Source: Pseudidiomarina taiwanensis
GTDB taxonomy: Bacteria > Pseudomonadota > Gammaproteobacteria > Enterobacterales > Alteromonadaceae
Assembly (NCBI RefSeq): GCF_003987435.1
Contig: NZ_PIQG01000002.1
Coordinates: forward strand, 1-64,000
DNA: 64,000 nucleotides
Direction: 5' to 3'
Positions 19,735-29,349 of this stretch are shown here, in pieces. The stretch's first letter is position 1. Each line of letters begins with the position of its first letter. The notes under the pieces are model-generated. The model worked only from the letters and a program-made list of their open reading frames with translations, was not told the DNA's origin and searched no databases. The position numbers were made by a program, and so were the translations under genes.

Positions 19735-21645
19735 TTAATTCGCCGGCGCGTCGCCCGGTTTGCCCGACGGAACTGAATCGTCGGCACTTGCGCTGGCACT
19801 GCCGCCGTCAGAGTTCGAGTCTGGCTTGCGCCAATCACGCGGTTCACGAACTTCGCGACGATTCATCAAATCATCAATCTGATCCGCATCAATCGTCTCG
19901 TACTTCATCAGCGCATCTTTCATGGTGTGAAGAATATCGACGTTTTCTTCGAGTATACGCTTGGCGCGCTCGTAGTTGCGATCGATTAATAGTTTGACCT
20001 CTTGGTCGATCGCCCGCACCGTCTCATCAGACATATGCTTGTGCTGTGTTACTGAGCGCCCAAGGAATACTTCGCCTTCGTCTTCAGCATACAGCAGCGG
20101 CCCCATCTTCTCTGATAAGCCCCATTGGGTGACCATCTTACGAGCAATCTGAGTTGCGCGCTCAATATCATTTGACGCACCCGTGGTGACCTTGTCATCA
20201 CCATAGATGATTTGCTCAGCCAAACGACCACCGTATAGGCTTGAAATCATACTCTCGAGGTGCTGCTTCGAATGGCTGACGCGATCCTGCTCAGGCAAGT
20301 ACATGGTCACCCCAAGCGCGCGTCCACGCGGAATAATCGAGACCTTATACACAGGGTCGTGCTCTGGCACCATACGCCCAACAATCGCATGCCCTGCTTC
20401 GTGATAAGCCGTCATTTCTTTTTCTTCGTTGGTCATCACCATCGAGCGCCGCTCAGCACCCATCATGATTTTATCTTTGGCCAACTCGAATTCTTCCATG
20501 CCGACGGTGCGACTATTACGACGCGCCGCAAACAAGGCGGCTTCGTTCACCAAATTGGCAAGGTCAGCACCAGAGAATCCCGGCGTCCCACGTGCAATCA
20601 CTGATGGCTCAACATCGCTACCCAGTGGTACTTTGCGCATGTGGACTTTCAAAATCTGTTCACGGCCGCGCACATCTGGCAAGCCCACGACCACTTGACG
20701 GTCGAATCGACCTGGGCGCAACAGCGCTGGGTCAAGAACATCAGGACGGTTGGTCGCAGCAATCACAATGATGCCCTCGTGACCTTCAAAACCATCCATT
20801 TCAACGAGCATCTGGTTTAAGGTTTGCTCACGCTCGTCGTGACCACCGCCTAGACCTGCGCCACGTTGACGTCCAACCGCATCGATTTCGTCGATAAAAA
20901 TAATACACGGCGCTGACTTTTTCGCTTGTTCAAACATGTCGCGCACGCGTGATGCACCGACACCGACAAACATTTCAACAAAGTCAGAACCTGAAATAGA
21001 GAAAAACGGAACGCGAGCTTCACCGGCAATCGCCTTGGCTAATAGGGTTTTACCGGTACCCGGTGGTCCCACCATCAATACCCCAGTCGGGATGCGTCCA
21101 CCGAGACGCTGGAAGCGCGATGGATCTTTAAGGTACTCAACTAACTCGCCAACTTCTTCTTTGGCTTCGTCACAACCAGCGACATCGGCAAACGTGGTTT
21201 TGATTTGGTCTTCACCCATCAACCGCGCTTTGCTTTTGCCAAAGGTCATTGCACCGCGACCGCCACCGCCTTGCATTTGGCGCATGAAGAAAATCCACAC
21301 ACCAATCAAGAGCAGCATCGGGAACCAGCTAATCAGAATTTGGGTCAGTAAGCTTGGCTCTTCTTCCGGCGTACCGAACACATCGGCGTTATTGGCAATC
21401 AGATCATCAAGCAATTTCGGATCATATGAAACCGGCATGATGGTCTTGATTGATTCGCCCGTACGGGTTTGCGCGGTAATATTGCGCCCGTCGATTTTCG
21501 CCTCGCGAATTCCGCCATTGTTAATCTGCTGCACGAACTCGGTATACGAAACCTGATTCGCCGCCGTGGTACCGGGGTTAAAGCTGTTGAATACCGTCAT
21601 CAGGACCACAGCTATGACTAACCATAAAATTAGATTTTTTGCCAT
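19735..21645 (-). CDS. ftsH: ATP-dependent zinc metalloprotease FtsH
   Basis: 636 residues from ATG 21645 (E. coli 644). A membrane AAA+ protease that degrades membrane proteins, LpxC and sigma-32. Two membrane segments (about 4-22 and 100-120, the latter [18 protein letters not shown]), Walker A GPPGTGKT, Walker B IIFIDEID, the pore loop FVGVGA, and the zinc site HEAGH near residue 415. A TTG three codons upstream also opens the frame, but [16 protein letters not shown] matches the family start. The C-terminal tail is Ser/Asp/Pro-rich. It follows rlmE by 46 bp; a heat-shock promoter upstream of rlmE would serve both. Confidence 0.98.
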   Translation of the reverse strand: MAKNLILWLVIAVVLMTVFNSFNPGTTAANQVSYTEFVQQINNGGIREAKIDGRNITAQTRTGESIKTIMPVSYDPKLLDDLIANNADVFGTPEEEPSLLTQILISWFPMLLLIGVWIFFMRQMQGGGGRGAMTFGKSKARLMGEDQIKTTFADVAGCDEAKEEVGELVEYLKDPSRFQRLGGRIPTGVLMVGPPGTGKTLLAKAIAGEARVPFFSISGSDFVEMFVGVGASRVRDMFEQAKKSAPCIIFIDEIDAVGRQRGAGLGGGHDEREQTLNQMLVEMDGFEGHEGIIVIAATNRPDVLDPALLRPGRFDRQVVVGLPDVRGREQILKVHMRKVPLGSDVEPSVIARGTPGFSGADLANLVNEAALFAARRNSRTVGMEEFELAKDKIMMGAERRSMVMTNEEKEMTAYHEAGHAIVGRMVPEHDPVYKVSIIPRGRALGVTMYLPEQDRVSHSKQHLESMISSLYGGRLAEQIIYGDDKVTTGASNDIERATQIARKMVTQWGLSEKMGPLLYAEDEGEVFLGRSVTQHKHMSDETVRAIDQEVKLLIDRNYERAKRILEENVDILHTMKDALMKYETIDADQIDDLMNRREVREPRDWRKPDSNSDGGSASASADDSVPSGKPGDAPAN

Positions 21646-21691
21646 ATCGCTCAAAGCTGACTACCTCTGTTAAATTTCGCCCTACAGATTA

Positions 21692-22318
21692 CTACAGTTT
21701 GTATCCTGTCGCCACCAAGTACACCTCGCGTGATCGTGCGCGAGACGAATCGGGTTTGCGACTTTTCACCGTGGTAAATGCTGCGCGAACATCCTTTAAA
21801 AACTCTTCGAATCCTTGCCCGTGGAATACTTTGACCACAAAGCTTCCCCCGGGCTTTAAAACTTGATGGCACATATCCAGTGCAAGCTCGACCAAATACA
21901 TCGAGCGCGGTTGGTCGACATTGTCGTTACCGCTCATGTTCGGTGCCATATCTGACAATACTACATCTACGTTTTTGCCGCCGATTCGGCTCAATAATGC
22001 ATTTAATACCGCCTCTTCACGGAAGTCACCCTCCAAGAAGTCGACTCCGGCAATCGGGTCCATAGGCAATATGTCGCAGCCAATCACCTCACACTGCCCT
22101 TGCAGTGTGTCCACCACGTATTGCGACCAGCCTCCCGGTGCAGCCCCGAGATCGACCACCGTTTGGCCCGGTTTTAAAATACGGTCCTTTGCTTGAATTT
22201 CTTCCAGCTTAAAGACCGCCCGCGAGCGCAGACCTTTCTTCTGCGCTTTTTGCACATAGTGATCATTAAAGTGTTCTTGTAGCCAACGAGTACTGCTCGC
22301 CGAACGTTTTTTAGCCAT
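21692..22318 (-). CDS. rlmE: 23S rRNA 2'-O-ribose methyltransferase RlmE (RrmJ/FtsJ)
   Basis: 208 residues, the family length. It methylates U2552 of 23S rRNA in the 50S A-site. The SAM motif is [16 protein letters not shown]. The catalytic tetrad is visible as Lys37, Asp123 ([10 protein letters not shown]), Lys163 (VVKVFHG) and Glu198 (SREVYLVA), one residue offset from E. coli. ATG 22318 is the only sensible start. It is the first gene of the rlmE-ftsH unit and is divergent from yhbY, as in E. coli. Confidence 0.97.
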   Translation of the reverse strand: MAKKRSASSTRWLQEHFNDHYVQKAQKKGLRSRAVFKLEEIQAKDRILKPGQTVVDLGAAPGGWSQYVVDTLQGQCEVIGCDILPMDPIAGVDFLEGDFREEAVLNALLSRIGGKNVDVVLSDMAPNMSGNDNVDQPRSMYLVELALDMCHQVLKPGGSFVVKVFHGQGFEEFLKDVRAAFTTVKSRKPDSSRARSREVYLVATGYKL

Positions 22319-22348
22319 GATGAACCTGCATTACTAGCGTCTGTTACC

Positions 22349-22378
22349 TAGATGGCGGTACAATAGACGAAATTCAAG
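22349..22378 (-). promoter_or_regulatory. Sigma-32 type promoter for rlmE-ftsH
   Basis: On the minus strand CTTGAA (22378-22373), a 15-bp spacer, then CGCCATCTA (22357-22349). The heat-shock consensus is CTTGAA-N13-15-CCCCATNTA; there is one mismatch in the -10 part. E. coli rrmJ-ftsH is also sigma-32 dependent, and the dnaK and grpE promoters in this window have the same form. Confidence 0.7.
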
Positions 22379-22398
22379 TATTAGGATGAGAATATTAC

Positions 22399-22707
22399 AT
22401 GGCAACGGCCGCAACTTTAAGCAATAAACAAAAACAGTTTCTAAAAGCGCAAGCGCATTCACTCAAACCTGTCGTGCTATTAGGCGCAAACGGTCTGACC
22501 GAAGGCGTATTAGCGGAGATAGAGCTCGCCCTTGAGCATCACGAGTTAATTAAGGTGAAAGTTCCTGAACCAGAACGCGACTTACGCGCCCAGATCATTG
22601 CGACCATCATCGCTCACACGGGTGCGGCTCAAGTTCAAGTCGTGGGTAAAATTGTTGTGCTTTACAAAGCAAGTGAAGCGCAGAAAATTAAACTTCCGCG
22701 CGGCTAG
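22399..22707 (+). CDS. yhbY: Ribosome assembly RNA-binding protein YhbY
   Basis: 102 residues; a CRM-domain (IF3-C like) protein that binds pre-50S particles. Motifs: LSNKQKQFLKAQAHSLKPVVLLGANGLTEGV in separate stretches, the GANG loop, and a basic C-terminus. It is divergent from rlmE, with about 80 bp between the two starts. A plus-strand TACAAT at 22359-22364 could be a -10 element but no convincing -35 was found. It ends 16 bp before the stop of the convergent regulator gene. Confidence 0.93.
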   Translation: MATAATLSNKQKQFLKAQAHSLKPVVLLGANGLTEGVLAEIELALEHHELIKVKVPEPERDLRAQIIATIIAHTGAAQVQVVGKIVVLYKASEAQKIKLPRG

Positions 22708-22723
22708 ATCAGCCCTATAAACG

Positions 22724-23185
22724 CTAAGATTGCGCCTGTGCTGAAGCCAGCGCACGCGCAACTTGGCGTAACACCAGCGAAACCGGTATCACATCGTGTT
22801 GATGCAGTAGCAAGGTTTCAACCAGTAAAGCTTTATTCTGTTCGGTCGCAGCAAGGTTAAACTCATTGAATAGCGGCTGCACCCGCTCTAATGCCTGCAA
22901 AGTCTCGGCAACTTTATCGGCATGACCATAACCACGTTGGCTATCTTGTAATTGCTGGTATTCACTCAAGCTCGGATAAGTCAAAGGCTGATATGGCAGT
23001 AAGAACCAATCGACTGACACACTGCGATTGAGCAGGCCGAGCACCAAAGTGTCATAGCTAATACTGGCCCGACGGCGCCAATTGGCGAGGGTATTATCTT
23101 TCCAACCAAACCACCTGGCCACCGCGCTATCACTTTGACAACCTGATAAATAACGAAGCTTTTCAATGCATTCGTCTACACTCAT
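22724..23185 (-). CDS. CI-repressor-type HTH regulator without peptidase domain
   Basis: 153 residues from ATG 23185. Residues about 5-65 match the phage CI-repressor helix-turn-helix type: SDSAVARWFGWKDNTLANWRRRASISYDTLV in parts, then SVDWFLL. The C-terminal half is Gln/Leu-rich and has no S24/LexA-type peptidase, so RecA-stimulated self-cleavage is not expected. The frame is open to about 23350; ATG 23245 is an alternative giving 173 residues. I prefer 23185 because the HTH usually starts within about 10 residues, and because a candidate -10 (TACAAT at 23254-23249) would put the RNA start beyond ATG 23245. It is divergent from a Ner-like gene across a repeat-rich spacer and convergent with yhbY. 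Function: probably autoregulatory repressor (inference). Confidence 0.75.
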   Translation of the reverse strand: MSVDECIEKLRYLSGCQSDSAVARWFGWKDNTLANWRRRASISYDTLVLGLLNRSVSVDWFLLPYQPLTYPSLSEYQQLQDSQRGYGHADKVAETLQALERVQPLFNEFNLAATEQNKALLVETLLLHQHDVIPVSLVLRQVARALASAQAQS

Positions 23186-23230
23186 CAGCTCTTGCTTGCT
23201 TTTAAAAGATCGCTGTGGTCTATTTTCAGT

Positions 23231-23333
23231 GGTGTCGTTTGGCATTATTATTGTACTCTTTGTGTCGTTTGACACAGTTTTGCGTTCATGTGAGTTCATT
23301 TTTGAATGTATTTGTGAACTCGCTTGTGAATTC
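23231..23333. promoter_or_regulatory. Candidate operator region between the two divergent regulators
   Basis: TGTGTCGTTTGACACA (23261-23276) is a perfect 6-bp inverted repeat with a 4-bp centre. A related copy, GTGTCGTTTGGCA (23232-23244), begins exactly 30 bp earlier. A second repeat type follows: TTGTGAACTC (23312-23321) and TTGTGAATTC (23324-23333), 12 bp apart, with an inverted GAGTTCA at 23292-23298. On the minus strand TACAAT (23254-23249) could be the -10 of the CI-like gene. Two repeat families suit two DNA-binding proteins. Confidence 0.6.
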
Positions 23334-23358
23334 ACTATCGTACCTAGCAATATACCTA

Positions 23359-23643
23359 ATGGACAATCAAAAAATCAAAAAGGAATTAGCGAAAAAAGGG
23401 TTTGATTACTCGATGATCGCCCAGGTGCTCGGGAAAAGCCCCTCGCTTGTTTCCAAGGTTGCGAATCGTAAAGCTCGCTCTAAGGCAGTGGCAGAGGCGC
23501 TTGCCAAGGCGCTGGGGTGTTCGCTTGATGAAGTGTTCCCTGACGTCGAAAGCTATCATCAGCAAGGCTCGAGTAGCCAGACCAAGAAACAAAAACAGCG
23601 CGAATTGGTCGCGCTGTTAAAAGGTCAAGCAAAAGACGATTAA
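23359..23643 (+). CDS. Small Ner/Nlp-like HTH DNA-binding protein
   Basis: 94 residues from ATG 23359. The N-terminal half resembles the Ner/Nlp winged helix-turn-helix of Mu-like phages: a lysine-rich first helix (KIKKELAKKG), then YSMIAQVLGKSPSLVSKVANRK, followed by AEALAKALGCSLDEVFPD. The rest is Gln/Lys-rich. The frame is open 48 codons upstream, but that extension is hydrophobic, lies in the operator region and lacks regulator similarity. No clear Shine-Dalgarno sequence precedes ATG 23359, so a leaderless or very short leader is possible. It is divergent from the CI-like gene and ends 1 bp before the greA stop on the other strand. Role inferred: partner regulator of a phage-type switch. 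Confidence 0.75.
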   Translation: MDNQKIKKELAKKGFDYSMIAQVLGKSPSLVSKVANRKARSKAVAEALAKALGCSLDEVFPDVESYHQQGSSSQTKKQKQRELVALLKGQAKDD

Positions 23644-23644
23644 G

Positions 23645-24121
23645 CTAGACGTATTCGACGTTCACGACTTCGTATTCAACCACGCCACCTGGTGTTGTAA
23701 CACTTACCGCGTCGTCAACTTCTTTACCGATAAGTGCACGTGCAATCGGTGAATTTACGCTAATGAGGTTTTGCTTAATGTTCGCCTCATCGTCACCGAC
23801 GATGCGATAGCTGACCTCTTTATCATCACCAACATTGTACAGGGTCACCGTCGCACCAAAAATCACCTTGCCCTGATTCGGAACTTTAGTGACATCGATG
23901 ATCTGCGCATTTGCAAGTTTGGCTTCAATTTCTTGAATCCGTCCTTCGCAGAACCCCTGCTGCTCGCGAGCGGCATGATACTCTGCGTTTTCCTTAAGAT
24001 CACCGTGTTCGCGCGCCTCGGCAATCGCCTGAATGATACGTGGCCGATCTTCCGTTTTAAGTTGTTTGAGTTCCGCACGGAGCAATTCTGCACCCCGTGT
24101 AGTCATCGGTATTTTGGTCAT
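23645..24121 (-). CDS. greA: Transcription elongation factor GreA
   Basis: 158 residues, identical in length to E. coli GreA. It rescues backtracked RNA polymerase by stimulating transcript cleavage. The N-terminal coiled coil carries the conserved [24 protein letters not shown], written here as two stretches; Asp41 and Glu44 of GDLKENAEY are at the tip. The C-terminal FKBP-like domain has [17 protein letters not shown] 24121 overlaps the carB stop (ATGA). No intrinsic terminator is visible after it; the convergent Ner-like gene ends 1 bp away. Confidence 0.97.
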   Translation of the reverse strand: MTKIPMTTRGAELLRAELKQLKTEDRPRIIQAIAEAREHGDLKENAEYHAAREQQGFCEGRIQEIEAKLANAQIIDVTKVPNQGKVIFGATVTLYNVGDDKEVSYRIVGDDEANIKQNLISVNSPIARALIGKEVDDAVSVTTPGGVVEYEVVNVEYV

Positions 24122-27100
24122 GACTTGGCAATCCTTTTATGCAAATCTTGCAATGAATTTACCCGCGCACGGTCATCTGCCGCATAAGCACGGACGGTCG
24201 CAAAGGCTGCATTTAAAGTGGTGGTATAAATCACTTTATTCAAGAGTGCTTCGCGACGAATGTAGACTGAGTCCTCAATCGCCTGGCGCCCTTCAACCGT
24301 GTTAATAATATAACTGTACTCGCCATTCTTAACCGCATCAACGATATTCGGGCGGCCTTCTTGCAATTTATTCACCACCGAACAGGTGAGTCCCGCATCA
24401 TTCAGCATTTTTGCAGTACCACCCGTCGCTTCAAGCCGGAAGCCCAAGTCGGCCATGGCTTTGGCGAGCTCAAGTAAGCGTGGTTTATCCGCATCACGCA
24501 CAGATAACAAGGCTTTGCCTGCTTTCGCAAGGGCTTCACCAGCGCCAAGATTTGCTTTCGCGTAGGCCTCTTCAAAACTGTCGCCGACGCCCATCACTTC
24601 GCCTGTTGAGCGCATTTCTGGACCTCGAATCGGATCCACGCCTTGGAATTTAGCAAATGGAATCACCACCTCTTTCACTGAGTAATAAGGTGGGATGACT
24701 TCTTCAGTAAAGCCTTGCTCACGCAAGCTCTGCCCCACCATCACTCGGGCGGCAATTTTAGCAAGCTGTAAACCCGTTGCCTTCGATACAAACGGCACCG
24801 TTCGCGCAGCACGAGGGTTGACTTCGATCAGATAGATTTCATCTTCCTGAATCGCGAACTGAGCATTCATCAAGCCATTTACATTCAGCTCGAAAGCAAG
24901 TTTATGCATTTGCTCACGCAAGCGCTGTTGCACTGATTCGCTCAATGAATACGGCGGTAACGAACAGGCCGAATCACCTGAGTGGACCCCAGCTTGCTCA
25001 ATGTGCTGCATGATCCCACCAATTAGCACCGTCTCACCATCACAGATGGCATCGACATCGACCTCGATGGCATTATCTAAGAAATGGTCAAGCAGCACGG
25101 GCGCTGAATTCGAAACCTTGACTGCGTCAGTTAAGTAGCGACGTAAGTCCGCTTCGTCGTAAACAATTTCCATGGCTCGACCACCAAGTACATACGATGG
25201 CCGCACCACGAGCGGGTAACCAATTCGCTCAGCTTCACGCAGAGCATCTTCAACTTGCGTTACCGTGGCGTTCTCAGGTTGCTTCAAGCCGAGGCGATTT
25301 ACGGCCGCTTGGAAGCGCTCACGGTCCTCAGAACGGTCAATCGCATCCGGCGACGTACCGATAATCGGCACGCCATTTGCTTCCAGCTCACGCGCGAGTT
25401 TCAGTGGGGTTTGCCCACCGTACTGAACGATGACTCCGGTCGGCTGCTCGACACGGACGATCTCGAGCACATCTTCAAGCGTAATCGGCTCGAAATATAA
25501 GCGATCTGACGTATCGTAATCTGTTGAGACGGTTTCAGGGTTACAGTTCACCATAATCGTCTCATAACCATCATCGCGCAATGCAAGTGCAGCATGCACA
25601 CAGCAGTAGTCAAACTCAATCCCTTGCCCGATGCGATTTGGACCACCGCCAATCACCATGATTTTTTTGCGATCCGAAGGGGCCGCTTCGCACTCTTCGT
25701 CGTAGCAAGAATACATGTAGGCCGTATCTGATTTGAACTCCGCCGCACAGGTATCAACCCGCTTGTACACAGGAACAATGTTAAATTCGTGGCGACGGCG
25801 ACGAACTTCAGCTTCCGCAACATCAAGTAAGTCAGCAATGCGTTTATCCGCAAAACCTTTACGCTTCAGAATACGCAGCACGTCTGCCGTCAAACCGGCC
25901 ATGCCGAGTTTGATGATTTCAGCCTCAAGTAACACGATTTCTTCGATTTGAATTAAGTACCACTCATCGATACGCGTTAACTCAAATACCTCGTGCACTG
26001 TCATGCCCAAGCGGAACGCATCAGCAATGTAGAAAATTCGCTCAGCACCGGGTTCTTTTAACTCACGAATCACTTGCGCCCGCGCCATCGGGTCATTGAC
26101 GTCGACCATTGGGTCGAATCCAGCAACCCCAATTTCTAGTCCTCGTAAGGCCTTTTGCAATGATTCTTGCTGGTTGCGACCAATCGCCATAACCTCACCC
26201 ACTGACTTCATTTGGGTGGTTAAGCGGTCGTTACAACCGGCGAATTTTTCAAAGTTAAAACGTGGGATTTTGGTCACAACATAGTCAAGCGCAGGCTCGA
26301 ATGAAGCCGGAGTCACCCCGCCGGTGATTTCATTTTCGAGTTCGTCGAGGGTATACCCTACAGCCAATTTAGCGGCGACTTTCGCAATTGGGAATCCGGT
26401 CGCTTTTGATGCGAGCGCTGACGAGCGAGAAACCCGCGGGTTCATCTCGATAATGACCATGCGTCCAGTTTTTGGATCGATCCCGAACTGTACGTTCGAT
26501 CCACCCGTCTCAACGCCAATTTCACGCAACACAGCCATGGCTGCATCACGCATCAATTGATACTCTTTGTCTGTCAGTGTTTGCGCCGGCGCAACGGTAA
26601 TCGAATCACCGGTATGAATCCCCATAGGATCAAAGTTTTCAATCGCACAAACAATAATACAGTTGTCCTTTTTATCGCGGACAACTTCCATTTCGTATTC
26701 TTTCCAACCAATTAAGCTTTCATCGATCAGCAACTCATTGGTCGGCGATAAATCGAGACCGCGACGACAAATCTCTTCGAATTCTTCGCGGTTGTAAGCG
26801 ATCCCACCACCGCTTCCCCCCATGGTGAAGCTCGGTCGAATAATACAAGGGAAGCCAATCCGCTCGAGGATATCGAAGGCTTCATCCATGCTGTGGGCAA
26901 CTTCTGCATTGGGCGTTTCTAAACCAATCGCTTTCATTGCTTTATCGAAACGATCGCGGTCTTCTGCTTTATCAATTGCATCAGCGTTCGCGCCAATCAT
27001 TTCAACATTGTATTTTTCTAAAACCCCGTGCTTATCCAGCTCCAGCGCACAGTTAAGCGCAGTCTGACCGCCCATGGTCGGCAACACCGCATCAGGACGT

Positions 27101-27342
27101 TCAACTTCGATGATTTTAGCCACCACTTCCCAATGAATCGGCTCGATATAGGTCACATCAGCCATTTCTGGATCGGTCATAATGGTCGCTGGATTCGAGT
27201 TGACCAAAATCACGCGATAGCCTTCTTCACGCAGTGCTTTACATGCCTGCGCGCCAGAGTAGTCAAACTCACATGCTTGGCCGATCACAATCGGGCCAGC
27301 GCCGAGAATTAGAATGCTTTGAATATCGGTACGTTTTGGCAT
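24118..27342 (-). CDS. carB: Carbamoyl-phosphate synthase large subunit
   Basis: 1,074 residues (E. coli 1,073). It makes carbamoyl phosphate from bicarbonate, two ATP and ammonia channelled from CarA, feeding pyrimidine and arginine synthesis. Two homologous ATP-grasp halves are visible: [22 protein letters not shown] begins the first and [20 protein letters not shown] the second (each shown in part of the conserved block). The C-terminal MGS-like allosteric domain starts near residue 940 ([18 protein letters not shown]-like). The start is 3 bp after the carA stop; the stop overlaps greA. Confidence 0.98.
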   Translation of the reverse strand: MPKRTDIQSILILGAGPIVIGQACEFDYSGAQACKALREEGYRVILVNSNPATIMTDPEMADVTYIEPIHWEVVAKIIEVERPDAVLPTMGGQTALNCALELDKHGVLEKYNVEMIGANADAIDKAEDRDRFDKAMKAIGLETPNAEVAHSMDEAFDILERIGFPCIIRPSFTMGGSGGGIAYNREEFEEICRRGLDLSPTNELLIDESLIGWKEYEMEVVRDKKDNCIIVCAIENFDPMGIHTGDSITVAPAQTLTDKEYQLMRDAAMAVLREIGVETGGSNVQFGIDPKTGRMVIIEMNPRVSRSSALASKATGFPIAKVAAKLAVGYTLDELENEITGGVTPASFEPALDYVVTKIPRFNFEKFAGCNDRLTTQMKSVGEVMAIGRNQQESLQKALRGLEIGVAGFDPMVDVNDPMARAQVIRELKEPGAERIFYIADAFRLGMTVHEVFELTRIDEWYLIQIEEIVLLEAEIIKLGMAGLTADVLRILKRKGFADKRIADLLDVAEAEVRRRRHEFNIVPVYKRVDTCAAEFKSDTAYMYSCYDEECEAAPSDRKKIMVIGGGPNRIGQGIEFDYCCVHAALALRDDGYETIMVNCNPETVSTDYDTSDRLYFEPITLEDVLEIVRVEQPTGVIVQYGGQTPLKLARELEANGVPIIGTSPDAIDRSEDRERFQAAVNRLGLKQPENATVTQVEDALREAERIGYPLVVRPSYVLGGRAMEIVYDEADLRRYLTDAVKVSNSAPVLLDHFLDNAIEVDVDAICDGETVLIGGIMQHIEQAGVHSGDSACSLPPYSLSESVQQRLREQMHKLAFELNVNGLMNAQFAIQEDEIYLIEVNPRAARTVPFVSKATGLQLAKIAARVMVGQSLREQGFTEEVIPPYYSVKEVVIPFAKFQGVDPIRGPEMRSTGEVMGVGDSFEEAYAKANLGAGEALAKAGKALLSVRDADKPRLLELAKAMADLGFRLEATGGTAKMLNDAGLTCSVVNKLQEGRPNIVDAVKNGEYSYIINTVEGRQAIEDSVYIRREALLNKVIYTTTLNAAFATVRAYAADDRARVNSLQDLHKRIAKS

Positions 27343-27345
27343 GAT

Positions 27346-28485
27346 TTACTGACTCATTAGCTTGATGAAGTGATCGAATAACGGTGCGGCATCGTTTGGC
27401 CCCGGGCTCGCTTCAGGGTGACCTTGGAAACTAAACGCAGCAACATCAGTGCGCTCAATACCTTGCAAGCTACCATCGAATAACGATTTATGGGTGACTT
27501 CAAGGTGCGCTGGAAGACTCTCTTCGTCGACCGCAAAACCATGGTTTTGGCTGGTAATCATCACCTGTCCGGAGCGCAAATCTTGGACTGGGTGGTTGGC
27601 ACCATGATGACCAAACTTCATTTTCACCGTCTTGGCACCGCTCGCAAGCGCGAGCAACTGATGGCCAAGACAGATTCCGAAAATCGGTACCCCGGCAGCG
27701 ATAATGTCTTGGATTGCTTGAATTGCATAGTCGCACGGCTCTGGGTCACCTGGCCCATTGGATAAAAACACGCCATCTGGGTTCAGCGCGAGCACGTCTG
27801 CTGCTGGCGTCTGGGCCGGAACCAAAGTGATTTTGCAACCGCGATCAACCAGCATCCGCAAGATATTGCGCTTGCAACCGTAATCGTAGGCGACAACATG
27901 AAACTTCTCATCTTCAAGTTGCTGATAGCCTTGGCCAAGAGTCCAGCTTGAAGTGGTCCACTCCAGAGGCGTTTTAATCGTCACCTCTTTGGCTAAATCC
28001 ATCCCTTTCAGACCTGGGAATCCACGCGCTTGTTCAAGAGCTTGTTCAACATCGATATCGCCAGCCATGATACAGGCATTCTGCGCCCCTTTTTCACGCA
28101 AAATACGCGTTAACTTGCGGGTATCAATATCGGCAATGGCGATTACATTACGCTGCCGCAGATAGTCACTGAGTGATTGCTCGCTGCGGAAGTTGCTTGC
28201 CTTTAATGACATTTCGCGAATGACTAAGCCGCGGGCCCAGACTCGATTCGATTCTTCGTCTTCGTGGGTGGTGCCGTAATTGCCAATATGGGGATAAGTG
28301 AGGGTAACGATTTGTTCTGCGTAGGAAGGGTCGGTGAGAATTTCTTGGTAACCTGTCATGGCGGTATTAAAAACAATTTCGCCAACGGTCGTTCCACCTG
28401 CACCGACCGCGGTGCCATAAAATACTGTACCATCGGCAAGAGCTAAGATAGCTTTGCTTGCTGAATGGCTCGCTAGGATACTCAA
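27346..28485 (-). CDS. carA: Carbamoyl-phosphate synthase small (glutaminase) subunit
   Basis: 379 residues from TTG 28485 (E. coli 382). It hydrolyses glutamine and passes ammonia to CarB. Motifs: [15 protein letters not shown] at the N-terminus, [17 protein letters not shown], the nucleophile Cys in [13 protein letters not shown], and the catalytic His/Glu in [21 protein letters not shown] (in parts). The start is set by a perfect GGAGG 6 nt before the TTG. Longer GTG/ATG starts (28551, 28521, 28518) add 11-22 residues without similarity and lack ribosome sites. The 190-bp spacer to dapB must hold any separate car promoter; I saw no ArgR or PurR box there. Confidence 0.96.
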   Translation of the reverse strand: MSILASHSASKAILALADGTVFYGTAVGAGGTTVGEIVFNTAMTGYQEILTDPSYAEQIVTLTYPHIGNYGTTHEDEESNRVWARGLVIREMSLKASNFRSEQSLSDYLRQRNVIAIADIDTRKLTRILREKGAQNACIMAGDIDVEQALEQARGFPGLKGMDLAKEVTIKTPLEWTTSSWTLGQGYQQLEDEKFHVVAYDYGCKRNILRMLVDRGCKITLVPAQTPAADVLALNPDGVFLSNGPGDPEPCDYAIQAIQDIIAAGVPIFGICLGHQLLALASGAKTVKMKFGHHGANHPVQDLRSGQVMITSQNHGFAVDEESLPAHLEVTHKSLFDGSLQGIERTDVAAFSFQGHPEASPGPNDAAPLFDHFIKLMSQ

Positions 28486-28675
28486 GGTCAACCTCCATAC
28501 ACAAAAAAACGGGTACATCATAAACTGACTTCCCCGTTGATTACCTTGCACCAGCTTGTGAGCAACCGTAATACGATGCCTCTGGCGTGCGCGTTTTCAG
28601 CTTGCCAAAAAGGTTCTGGCAAATTGGCGCTATGGTACTAAAAGTTGCCGTTTTCGTCTACCAAATTTTGCCTTA

Positions 28676-29335
28676 TTAGCGCAACATATCGGCCATGTGA
28701 TAAAAGCCCTGAGCCTGTTCACTTAACCATTTGGCAGCGCGCACTGCGCCACGGGCAAAAACCGCTCGCTCAGAGACTTTATGGGTAAACTCAAGGCGTT
28801 CACCTGGCAAGTTAAATAGTACCGTGTGTTCACCGATAATATCGCCAGCTCGAACCACCGCATACTCTATCTCAGTTTTTTCACCACGCCCCTGCTCGAC
28901 CGCTGCTGCGAGCCGCTTAGCGGTCCCTGATGGCGCATCGCGCTTATGCTTATGATGGAGATCGATAATATCAACGTCAGCCTCGCTCAACAGGCGGCTA
29001 GCTTGTTGGACTAAATCGGCAAGCAAAGCGATTCCAATACTGGTATTTTCTGCGTACAACACCGGTAGCTGCTGACCCAATTCAACCAGCCCTTGGCGTT
29101 GCTGCTCAGTAAGCCCCGTCGTGCACACCAGCAGTGGGCAATGCAGCCGTTTGGCCAGGGCCATATTGTCGGCCAAGGCCTGCGGTAATGAAAAATCAAC
29201 TAACACGTCAAGCTCAGTTACCACCGTCGCATGTGCGCGCGCAATCGGGACGCCTGTGTGTTCGGTTTCGTTCGCCAATACCTGCAACACCGCTTGTCCC
29301 ATTCGCCCCGTCGCACCAATTACTCCAATTTTCAC
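28676..29335 (-). CDS. dapB: 4-hydroxy-tetrahydrodipicolinate reductase, short form
   Basis: 219 residues, well below the roughly 270 of E. coli DapB. NAD(P)H-dependent step of the lysine/diaminopimelate pathway. The dinucleotide fold starts KIGVIGATGRMGQAV; the catalytic DLHHKHKRDAPSGTA (His127, His128, Lys131) is intact, as are VRAGDIIGEHTV and ARGAVRAAKWLS. The missing residues lie after the first beta-alpha unit (before VLVDFSLP) and in the loop after SGTA. The start is GTG 29335, with GAGG about 9 nt upstream. It follows the M48 protease by 14 bp, so it is in the dnaK-dnaJ unit. Confidence 0.93.
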   Translation of the reverse strand: MKIGVIGATGRMGQAVLQVLANETEHTGVPIARAHATVVTELDVLVDFSLPQALADNMALAKRLHCPLLVCTTGLTEQQRQGLVELGQQLPVLYAENTSIGIALLADLVQQASRLLSEADVDIIDLHHKHKRDAPSGTAKRLAAAVEQGRGEKTEIEYAVVRAGDIIGEHTVLFNLPGERLEFTHKVSERAVFARGAVRAAKWLSEQAQGFYHMADMLR

Positions 29336-29349
29336 AGCTTCAACCTCTA

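Noticed and set aside
28486-28675. ArgR or PurR operator, or riboswitch, upstream of carA
   Set aside because: Read through on both strands; no ArgR dyad, PurR palindrome or known riboswitch core was recognised.
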